Positions 1 through 5,429 of a stretch of DNA of 5,429 nt are shown here, piece by piece. How positions within the stretch are numbered: the stretch's first letter is position 1; every line of letters begins with the position of its first letter. The notes under the pieces were generated by a model. The model was not told the origin of the DNA. It made no database searches and was given only the letters and a program-made list of their open reading frames with translations. This DNA is from Dehalococcoidia bacterium LH_S1 (GTDB lineage Bacteria; Chloroflexota; Dehalococcoidia; SZUA-161; SpSt-899). The DNA is taken from the NCBI GenBank assembly GCA_023660035.1, contig JAGXOF010000067.1, forward strand, positions 1 to 5,429, in the 5' to 3' direction. The position numbers and the translations under genes are program-made.

Positions 1-1
1 T

Positions 2-346
2 AAGGAGACCATGCTCGCCTGCGTGGTCGATAAAAATGACACACTCAAGGGAATAATAACCCCGCGTGAGATTTTGAAGACCGTCGAACTGCGTGAGTAT
101 GGGGCCATCAGTCACATGTCCTTTAGTAGTTCCGGCGTCCTGCATATCCTTAACTCCAATTATGCCAAAGATATTATGAGCACCCCCGTGAGTGTGAAGC
201 CGGACGATGAGGTGAGAACAGCGATCGACTTAATGCTTGATAAGTGGTTCTATGAAGTCCCGATAGTCGATAAAGACGGGAAAATACTCGGCGAGATAAA
301 CTTTTTCAGCATTACTGGTAGTGCGGCGGAATACTTGAAGCCATAA
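2..346 (+). CDS. CBS-domain protein, 3' part (5' end outside window)
   Basis: The visible 114 residues hold the second half of one CBS domain and one whole CBS domain. CBS pairs usually bind adenine nucleotides and regulate an attached or partner protein. The first domain shows the strand-turn-strand ACVVDKNDTLKGIITPREIL (nt 17-76). The second runs from YAKDIMSTPVSVKPDDEV (from nt 161) through EVPIVDKDGKILGEI to the C-terminus. An ATG at nt 11 follows an AAGGAG, but the spacing is only 3 nt and starting there would cut a CBS domain in half. The frame is open to the window edge (codons AAG GAG ACC precede the ATG), so I read the gene as truncated by the window rather than starting at 11. The adenosine-ribose motif GxxTxxD is near-canonical in CBS1 (GIITPRE) but degenerate in CBS2 (GEINFFS). 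The stop codon abuts the antiporter ATG, so a regulatory partnership with that transporter is inferred. Confidence 0.85.
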   Translation, partial: KETMLACVVDKNDTLKGIITPREILKTVELREYGAISHMSFSSSGVLHILNSNYAKDIMSTPVSVKPDDEVRTAIDLMLDKWFYEVPIVDKDGKILGEINFFSITGSAAEYLKP

Positions 347-1609
347 ATGGAACTCAGTATATACTATAAATTCATCCTGACATTCGCCCTGGTCTTAATC
401 GCGGCCAGAATCGTAGGCGAGTTGTTTGAGCGTTACCTGAAGCAACCCCCTGTTTTAGGTGAGCTCATAGCCGGCGTTATCATTGGTCCCTATGCTCTGG
501 GAGCCTTTGTTAACGACCCTGTAATACTCAATTTTGCCACCATCAGCGCATTCGGGGTTGAGCATTTCAACATGATGGAGGTAATCTCAGAGATAGCTGT
601 TGTCGTCTTGCTGTTTGTAGCCGGTGTGGAAACGGATGTCAAGGCATTTATGCGGCAAGGGGTAACAGGGGCACTGGTAGCTGTTGGCGGAGTTATCTTT
701 CCCTTCGTTCTCGGGTATGTCATTACCTGGCTTATCTATCCCGAAGAAGGACTTTGTGGATGGCTGTTCATGGGAGCAGTGCTAACGGCAACGAGCATTG
801 GAATAACCGTTCGCATTTTAATGGAGATGGGCAAGCTACAGACTAAAGAGGGGACGACTATACTCGTGGGCGCTGTTGTAGATGACATAATCGGCATTGT
901 TATCCTCTCGGTGGTGGTATCGATAAGCGGTATGCTGAAGTCAGGAGAGACCATCAGCGGCGGGGCAATCGCCATCGATGCTATCAAGATCGTGGTCATA
1001 GGCTTTGCCGTATGGTTTGCCCTCCTCATGATAGGTGTCAAATTTCACAGATACATATCCCGCTTCATTCTGGGTCCATTTAAAAGATCCGCTACAGCTC
1101 CTATATTCACGCTGATCATCGGTTTTATTATAGCCTGGGCAGTTACCAAGGTTAGCTTGCATCCTGTGGTGGGGGCATATGTAGCAGGGCTTATGTTCAG
1201 TACCTGTGCAGAGAGGGAAGAGATAATCGAGAGGACACGACCGATAATGATGTTTATATCCCCGTTCTTTTTCGTTTACTGTGGAATGCAGGTTAACGTA
1301 CCCGAACTCCTTCCCGGAATTGGCATTGCTATTCTCTTGCTCGTAGCGGCTATAGTTGGCAAAATGATAGGATGCTACATTCCCGCCAAGCTTCAAGGCA
1401 AATTATCTCACAACAGTGCGTTGGTCATCGGAATTGGAATGGTGCCTCGAGGGGAGGTAGGGCTTATCGTGGCCAGTGTGGGGCTTTTATCCGGGGCAAT
1501 AGGCTCAATGCTCTACGGCGCTGCCGTGTTTGTAAGCCTTATGTCCACGCTAGTGGTCCCGGCTATGCTCAAACCATTCCTTAAGAAGATGCCATCTCAA
1601 AATACCTAA
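347..1609 (+). CDS. CPA2-family cation:proton antiporter (Na+/H+ or K+/H+ exchanger)
   Basis: This 420-residue inner-membrane protein is almost entirely hydrophobic, with about 12-13 predicted membrane segments, and matches the sodium/proton exchanger fold (CPA2, NapA/KefB-like). Family landmarks appear in order: QPPVLGELIAGVIIGP (33-48), LLFVAGVETD (88-97), the unwound-helix motif TATS (147-150), the acidic pair D179-D180 in VGAVVDDIIG, SPFFFVYCGM (305-314), K339 in VGKMIG, and MVPRGEVGLI (365-374). In NapA the equivalent Asp pair and a helix-10 lysine form the ion site, and an Asp-Asp pair is associated with electrogenic exchange. The ion (Na+, Li+ or K+) cannot be read from sequence. There is no C-terminal RCK/TrkA-N domain, so the protein is the bare transporter. 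Its ATG immediately follows the CBS gene's TAA with no clear Shine-Dalgarno, suggesting translational coupling. The CBS protein may supply the missing cytosolic regulation (inference). Confidence 0.92.
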   Translation: MELSIYYKFILTFALVLIAARIVGELFERYLKQPPVLGELIAGVIIGPYALGAFVNDPVILNFATISAFGVEHFNMMEVISEIAVVVLLFVAGVETDVKAFMRQGVTGALVAVGGVIFPFVLGYVITWLIYPEEGLCGWLFMGAVLTATSIGITVRILMEMGKLQTKEGTTILVGAVVDDIIGIVILSVVVSISGMLKSGETISGGAIAIDAIKIVVIGFAVWFALLMIGVKFHRYISRFILGPFKRSATAPIFTLIIGFIIAWAVTKVSLHPVVGAYVAGLMFSTCAEREEIIERTRPIMMFISPFFFVYCGMQVNVPELLPGIGIAILLLVAAIVGKMIGCYIPAKLQGKLSHNSALVIGIGMVPRGEVGLIVASVGLLSGAIGSMLYGAAVFVSLMSTLVVPAMLKPFLKKMPSQNT

Positions 1610-1631
1610 TCTGAGTCTTTAGCCAACCATC

Positions 1632-2444
1632 ATGAATACATTATCAAGGCCTCTAAATATAGTTGGCATTCTTAACGTTACTACAGATTCCTTCTCCGAT
1701 GGTAATCGGTACATAGATACTCAGCGCGCTATCGAGCATGGATCCAAACTGGCCACAGACGGTGCTGATATTCTGGATATCGGTGCTGAGGCAACCAGTG
1801 TGAACAGTGAGAAGATAACGGCCGAGGAAGAAATAAACAGACTTACCCCTGTCATCCAGGCACTGAAGGAGCAAAACGTCCGGGTATCCGTTGACACGTA
1901 TAAGCCCGCGGTGATGAAACAGGCCGTCTCGCTGGGTGTTGACATGATAAACGACGTGAACGGATTGACAGATGAGGAAGCGGTTAGAGTGGTAAAGGAA
2001 GCTGATATACCTGTGGTTGTCATGTTCAATCGCAACCCGGATGTTCGTGCAAGGGCAGCATCACAGGATCACACCGCCGTCATGAGCGAGATAGGGACTT
2101 TCTTTTCAGACCGGCTCAAGGCCTTGCACGAAGCCGGTATACCGGATGATAATATAATTATCGACCCTGGCATGGGGCTCTTCATCGGCGGAGCAAAGTC
2201 CAGCTTGATGGCCCTTCGCCATATCGAAAGTCTCAAGCAGTTTGGCAGGGATATCTACGTCTCTATGTCGCGAAAGTCAGTGATCGGGGAGGTTCTCAAC
2301 CAGCCCGTCGAGTCAAGAGGGATCGGAACACTGGCGGCGGAGATATGGTTATACATGCACGGCGTGAGCTACATCCGTACTCATGAACCGGGACCGTTAA
2401 GGCAATCCATTCGCATGATACAGGCTATTGAAGGGATTGAGTAA
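1632..2444 (+). CDS. folP: Dihydropteroate synthase, divergent (folate synthesis)
   Basis: This 270-residue TIM-barrel protein is predicted to join dihydropterin pyrophosphate and p-aminobenzoate to give dihydropteroate, in the cytoplasm. Pterin-binding landmarks are in order: ILNVTTDSFSDG (13-24), DILDIGAEAT (46-55), SVDTYK (86-91), INDVNGL (106-112), DPGMG (178-182), SRKS (213-216) and RTHE (249-252). N15, D88, N107, D178, K215, R249 and H251 match the usual substrate-binding positions. Several normally strict positions differ: NVTP is NVTT, the GESTRPG loop reads AEATSVN (52-58), the LMH strand reads VMF (130-132), GFGK is GLFI, and RVHD is RTHE. Length is normal, so it is not decayed. It is either a lineage-specific DHPS or a paralogue with changed specificity. 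An in-frame TAG 9 nt upstream fixes the ATG, although no Shine-Dalgarno is visible. It follows the antiporter by 22 nt, and no other folate gene is in the window. Confidence 0.82.
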   Translation: MNTLSRPLNIVGILNVTTDSFSDGNRYIDTQRAIEHGSKLATDGADILDIGAEATSVNSEKITAEEEINRLTPVIQALKEQNVRVSVDTYKPAVMKQAVSLGVDMINDVNGLTDEEAVRVVKEADIPVVVMFNRNPDVRARAASQDHTAVMSEIGTFFSDRLKALHEAGIPDDNIIIDPGMGLFIGGAKSSLMALRHIESLKQFGRDIYVSMSRKSVIGEVLNQPVESRGIGTLAAEIWLYMHGVSYIRTHEPGPLRQSIRMIQAIEGIE

Positions 2445-2465
2445 GCATAACTCGATGATGAGGAT

Positions 2466-2469
2466 AGGG
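2466..2469 (+). promoter_or_regulatory. Ribosome binding site of pheT
   Basis: AGGG lies 6 nt before the pheT ATG, within the 31-nt gap after folP. A second purine patch, GAGGA, lies at 2460-2464. This supports the chosen start, which also gives the family's typical N-terminus MKVSLKWLKDYV. Confidence 0.5.
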
Positions 2470-2475
2470 CAATAA

Positions 2476-4878
2476 ATGAAAGTTTCACTGAAATGGCTTA
2501 AAGACTATGTTGACGTGAATATACCAGTGGATGATCTGGCATACAAGCTCACCATGGCCGGACTGGAGGTCGATGAGGTTGAGACGGTTGGCGCCGGGTG
2601 GGATAACATCTTTATCGGCAAGGTGCTTGGACTGGACAAACACCCTAATGCGGATAAGCTTCAACTTGCCACCGTTGATTTAGGTCAGGAGCAGTGGACG
2701 ATGATCTGCGGGGCTCCCAATATTGCGCCAGGGCAAAAGATAGCTTTTGCCAAAGTAGGAGCCAGGCTGTATGACGGAGACAGTGGCAAGCTTGAGAAGC
2801 TCAAACCGGTCAAGATACGCGGCGTGCGCTCTGAAGGCATGGTTTGTTCCGAAAAGGAACTGGGTATTTCTGAGAACCACGAGGGGATACTGGTTCTGCC
2901 CGAGGATGCTCCGATCGGAAAGCCCCTTGCTGATTATATGGGAGACACTGTTCTCAACGTAAGTGTTACGCCGAACAGACCCGATTGCCTTAGCATGATC
3001 GGGATCGCTCGCGAAGTGGCAGCGCTCACAGGAGCCGATTTGCATCTACCCGAAGCTCAATATCAGGAACAGGATGTCTCAGCGGAGGACATGATCTCAA
3101 TCGAAATCGTCGATCCGGACCTCTGTCCGCGGTATTCCGCTGGTATTATTCAGAATGTCAAAATAGCCCCGTCTCCACAGTGGATGCAGGAGCGTCTTTT
3201 AGCTGCAGGGCAGCGTCCGATCAGCAATATCGTGGATGTAACCAATTTTGTGATGCTTGAACACGGGCAACCCCTTCATGCCTTTGATTACGAAGGTGTT
3301 AAGGAAAGAAAGATAGTTGTTCGACGCGCGAGGGATGATGAGAAGCTCGTCACCCTGGACGGACAGGAGCGTCAGCTAACCAGCGAGATGCTGGTAATCG
3401 CCGACGAAGAGTACCCTGTCGCTTTGGCGGGGGTGATGGGTGGGGTGGAAAGCGAGATCACGGAAAGGACTACTACCATTCTCTTGGAATCGGCCAATTT
3501 CAATAATGTGAATATCCGTCGTACGTCGTTCAAGCTGGGACTCACAAGCGAGGCCTCCTCTCGTTTTGATAAGGGGATCAGTCCGGATCTTACGATACCC
3601 GCATTGCACCGCGCCCTGGATCTCATGTCCCGATTCGGCGGGGGAGGAATAGCCAGAGGAATCGTAGATTCCTATCCGGGGCTTCCGGGACAAAAACAGC
3701 CCGTTTCGCTCTCAGAGCAGCGGGCAAAGCAAGTGCTGGGAGTCGACTTTGGGATCGACCGGATCAAGGAAGCCCTTGAAGCCCTTGGTTTCAGCTGTGA
3801 GCACACCAGTAATTCAGAGTTATCCGTTTGGCCGCCTTACTGGCGCACGGATATCAAACTTGCTGATGACCTTATTGAGGAGGTAGCTCGAATCATCGGC
3901 TATGACCAGATCCCCACCACCATGCTCAGCGCGGAAGTGCCCCACCACGAGCCAACCCCGCTTCGTTTGCTTCACGAGCAGATACAGGACATCCTCGCAG
4001 GCTGCGGAATGCAGGAGGTTATAAACTACTCATTGACCAGCCGGGATATGCTGGAAAAGACGAGATATCAAGGGGAATTCGGGGAACCACTGCGGGTTGC
4101 CAATCCGCTGAGCCGGCAGCAGGAGTTCCTGCGCGTAAACCTGCGCGGAGGATTGTTAAAGGTCTTTGCCAACGCCGAAAGACATCAAGACCACGGGATC
4201 ATGATGTTCGAGGTCGGGAAGGTCTATTTACCCCGGCAGAGTGATTTACCATATGAGAGAGAGACACTCGGAGGGATACTGGGGGGCCCGCGATCTGGGA
4301 GGTCGTGGTTGGGAGATGAAGGCTATCTCGATTTCTACTACGCGAAGGGGATATTGGAGACGTTGTTCGAACGTCTGGGGGCAGAAGCCAGGTTCGAGCC
4401 ATCCAATGACCCCATTCTTTTGCCCGGTCGCACGGCCAGCATTCCTATCGACGGGGGAAACGCCGGGGTTCTCGGCGAACTCCACCCCCATATAGCGGCT
4501 GAATTTGACATATCATACGAGCCGGTATGCCTCTTCGAGGTAGATGTCGACAAATTGCTTCCCTTTTCAGAACGCACCAAAGGGTTCCAGGCACTCCCGA
4601 GATTCCCCAGCAACGATCACGACCTTGCCTTGCTGGTGGACACTGATATACCTGCCCAGCGGATTCTGGACATCGTTCACGGATATCCTCAGGTAAAGAG
4701 CACGACCGTGTTCGATGTATATACCGGCGAGCAGGTTCCGAGGGGCAAGAAGTCGCTTGCCTTCTCCATCAGGTACTATTCTCCTGAGCATACAATGACC
4801 GATGAAGAGGTCGACAAGATACAGGAACGGATTTTAGCGGAACTTCGAAAGGAAGTGGGAGCGGATATCCGTCAGTAA
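2476..4878 (+). CDS. pheT: Phenylalanine--tRNA ligase beta subunit
   Basis: This is the beta subunit of the cytoplasmic alpha2-beta2 phenylalanyl-tRNA synthetase. It binds tRNA-Phe and edits misacylated Tyr, while catalysis lies in the alpha subunit PheS. At 800 residues it is full length (bacterial PheT is near 800). Domains in order: N-terminal segment; EMAP/OB tRNA-binding domain about 40-150 (HPNADKLQLATVDLG, 56-70); linker TPNRPDCLSMIGIARE (165-180); B3/B4 editing domain about 205-375, with GQPLHAFD (264-271), LESANF (337-342) and TSEASSRFDKG (357-367); B5 domain about 405-480, ending WRTDI...DLIEEVARIIGYD; catalytic-like core about 490-690; and the C-terminal ferredoxin-fold anticodon-binding domain about 705-800 (FDVYTGEQVPRGKKSLAF). 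Two usually basic positions of that last domain are His (NDHDLALL, PEHTMTDEEV). Unusually, folP rather than pheS precedes it. It converges with rpiB, leaving 15 nt between stops. Confidence 0.97.
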   Translation: MKVSLKWLKDYVDVNIPVDDLAYKLTMAGLEVDEVETVGAGWDNIFIGKVLGLDKHPNADKLQLATVDLGQEQWTMICGAPNIAPGQKIAFAKVGARLYDGDSGKLEKLKPVKIRGVRSEGMVCSEKELGISENHEGILVLPEDAPIGKPLADYMGDTVLNVSVTPNRPDCLSMIGIAREVAALTGADLHLPEAQYQEQDVSAEDMISIEIVDPDLCPRYSAGIIQNVKIAPSPQWMQERLLAAGQRPISNIVDVTNFVMLEHGQPLHAFDYEGVKERKIVVRRARDDEKLVTLDGQERQLTSEMLVIADEEYPVALAGVMGGVESEITERTTTILLESANFNNVNIRRTSFKLGLTSEASSRFDKGISPDLTIPALHRALDLMSRFGGGGIARGIVDSYPGLPGQKQPVSLSEQRAKQVLGVDFGIDRIKEALEALGFSCEHTSNSELSVWPPYWRTDIKLADDLIEEVARIIGYDQIPTTMLSAEVPHHEPTPLRLLHEQIQDILAGCGMQEVINYSLTSRDMLEKTRYQGEFGEPLRVANPLSRQQEFLRVNLRGGLLKVFANAERHQDHGIMMFEVGKVYLPRQSDLPYERETLGGILGGPRSGRSWLGDEGYLDFYYAKGILETLFERLGAEARFEPSNDPILLPGRTASIPIDGGNAGVLGELHPHIAAEFDISYEPVCLFEVDVDKLLPFSERTKGFQALPRFPSNDHDLALLVDTDIPAQRILDIVHGYPQVKSTTVFDVYTGEQVPRGKKSLAFSIRYYSPEHTMTDEEVDKIQERILAELRKEVGADIRQ

Positions 4879-4893
4879 ATTTAAGATCGGCTG

Positions 4894-5328
4894 TTAGTCC
4901 CGTAAGTGGAGTTTCTCCAACCGGCGGGCATGTCTCCCGCCTGTAAACTCAAAGCTAAAGTAGGTTGCGACGATATCTCGTGCAACCCCCTCCCCAACCA
5001 CCCAACCCCCCAGGCACAGTATGTTGGCGTCGTTGTGCTCACGGGCCCGCCGTGCACTGAATGTATCATGGCAGACTGCGGCCCTGACCCCGGAGATCCT
5101 GTTGGCTGCAATGCTCATGCCTATTCCGTTGCTACAGATCAGGATCCCCTGCTGGAACCGTCCGGCTGCCACTGCATCGGCCAGGGGGAAGGCAATATCG
5201 GGGTAATCAACTGAGTCCGTGTTAAAACAACCGAAATCCTCATAGGTATGGCCCAGCTCGGCGATCACGCCCTTGACGACTTGTTTCAAAGTGAATCCCG
5301 CGTGGTCGCTGCCAATTGCAATATGCAT
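4894..5328 (-). CDS. rpiB: Ribose-5-phosphate isomerase B
   Basis: This 144-residue protein of the RpiB/LacAB family interconverts ribose 5-phosphate and ribulose 5-phosphate in the non-oxidative pentose phosphate pathway. Length is typical. Visible motifs: IAIGSDHAGF (3-12) with the conserved D8-H9; the active-site cysteine C65 in ICSNGIGMSIAANR (64-77); CHD (86-88); HNDANIL (98-104) with the probable ring-opening acid H98; and the phosphate-binding GGRHARR (130-136). Family members generally read CGTGIG where this one reads CSNGIG, and Trp109 stands in LGGWVVG where Arg is usual (LGxRVVG). A galactose-6-phosphate isomerase LacA/LacB reading is less likely, because there is only a single gene and the cysteine is kept. 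The ATG is supported by a strong Shine-Dalgarno overlapping the upstream gene's stop. It shares an operon with that gene and is convergent with pheT. Confidence 0.95.
   Translation of the reverse strand: MHIAIGSDHAGFTLKQVVKGVIAELGHTYEDFGCFNTDSVDYPDIAFPLADAVAAGRFQQGILICSNGIGMSIAANRISGVRAAVCHDTFSARRAREHNDANILCLGGWVVGEGVARDIVATYFSFEFTGGRHARRLEKLHLRD
4907..4941. other. Two adjacent short inverted repeats near the convergent gene ends
   Basis: TGGAG-TTT-CTCCA (4907-4919) and GGCGGG, a 7-nt loop, CCCGCC (4923-4941) form two perfect short stems, 3 nt apart. Both lie inside the 3' end of rpiB and 29-63 nt past the pheT stop. The second encodes part of the conserved GGRHARR motif. Neither is followed by a T-run on either strand, so they do not qualify as classical intrinsic terminators. 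They could at most pause polymerase or protect a pheT transcript 3' end. Confidence 0.35.
4986..5011 (-). other. Putative G-quadruplex tract in the rpiB sense strand
   Basis: On the - strand, which has the same sense as rpiB mRNA, the tract reads G6, TT, G3, TGGTT, G4, A, G5. It thus meets the usual G3+N1-7 pattern four times. It encodes the LGGWVVGEGV region of RpiB (106-115), using several GGG codons and one TGG. Whether it folds in the cell is not known from sequence. Confidence 0.5.
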
Positions 5329-5332
5329 CCCG

Positions 5333-5340
5333 TCACCTCC
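5333..5340 (-). promoter_or_regulatory. Strong ribosome binding site of rpiB, overlapping the upstream stop codon
   Basis: Read on the - strand, GGAGGTGA stands 4 nt before the rpiB ATG. Its last three bases are the TGA stop of the preceding gene. Terminating ribosomes are therefore placed directly on the rpiB initiation site, which favours translational coupling of the two genes. Confidence 0.8.
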
Positions 5341-5429
5341 AGATCTTTGCCGCTATGGCTTCTTCAACCTCATTTCTGCTAATGGCTCCTTCCCTTAACA
5401 CTACAGGAGAATGAGCTGTCACGTCAACC
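5333..5429 (-). CDS. Unidentified protein, C-terminal 31 residues (5' end outside window)
   Basis: The - strand frame entering at the window edge is open for 31 codons and ends at TGA (5335-5333), just upstream of rpiB. The visible tail reads VDVTAHSPVVL, then REGAISRNEVEEAI and AAKIWR: a probable strand or loop followed by an amphipathic helix. I do not recognise the family from so little. The reading frame is supported by its tight fit to rpiB, with a 4-nt gap and the rpiB Shine-Dalgarno overlapping the stop, and by the protein-like composition. The neighbour suggests, but does not show, a role in sugar-phosphate metabolism. Confidence 0.6.
   Translation of the reverse strand, partial: VDVTAHSPVVLREGAISRNEVEEAIAAKIWR

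Noticed and set aside
11..346. Reading the CBS gene as complete, starting at ATG 11 behind AAGGAG
   Set aside because: The spacing is only 3 nt and the product would begin in the middle of a CBS domain. The frame is open to the window edge, so the true start is more likely upstream.
941..1396. A 151-codon open frame on the - strand inside the antiporter gene
   Set aside because: It lies wholly antisense to a clear CPA2 gene, has no recognisable family and no ribosome binding site I could credit. Long antisense frames are common opposite hydrophobic genes.
3769..3786. Exact tandem repeat of GAAGCCCTT in pheT
   Set aside because: It encodes EALEAL in a normal helix of the B5 domain with no length change compared with the family pattern, so it is probably chance codon reuse.
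4281..4286. Run of six G in pheT, as a possible frameshift or phase-variation site
   Set aside because: The reading frame continues intact with family-typical sequence on both sides, and a single G6 is weak evidence for slippage.
4923..4941. Intrinsic terminator for pheT
   Set aside because: The GGCGGG/CCCGCC stem has no following T-run and is explained by codons of the conserved RpiB GGRHARR motif.
4906..5214. Open frames on the + strand opposite rpiB (102 and 61 codons)
   Set aside because: Their sequences are Pro/Cys-rich shadows of the well-conserved RpiB frame and match no family.

Overview
The window is an ordinary, densely coded piece of bacterial chromosome. Four co-directional genes on the + strand converge on at least two genes on the - strand, and no gap between genes exceeds about 31 nt. 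There are no RNA genes, mobile elements, CRISPR arrays or phage signatures. Base composition looks roughly balanced (GC near 50%). The proteins are standard bacterial housekeeping families plus one monovalent-cation transporter. I suspect an anaerobic bacterium, possibly a member of the Chloroflexota (Dehalococcoidia-like), from the general flavour of the PheT, RpiB and divergent FolP proteins. That is a low-confidence impression which only a database search could settle.

The + strand, left to right, carries: the 3' part of a CBS-domain protein cut by the window edge; a 420-residue CPA2-type cation:proton antiporter whose ATG directly abuts the CBS stop codon; a divergent dihydropteroate synthase (folP-like) 22 nt downstream; and phenylalanyl-tRNA synthetase beta subunit (pheT) 31 nt after that. 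The spacing suggests one transcription unit. The CBS protein and antiporter look like a regulatory and transport pair, while folP and pheT are unrelated housekeeping functions. pheS, the usual partner just upstream of pheT, is absent from the window.

The - strand carries ribose-5-phosphate isomerase B (rpiB), whose stop lies 15 nt from the pheT stop. It is preceded in its own operon by the last 31 codons of an unidentified gene. The rpiB ribosome binding site overlaps that gene's stop codon, so the two are probably translationally coupled.

No new multi-gene system is apparent. The points most worth checking are the altered substrate-loop residues in the folP product, a G-quadruplex-capable tract in the sense strand of rpiB that coincides with an Arg-to-Trp change, the tightly coupled CBS/antiporter pair, and pheT separated from pheS.
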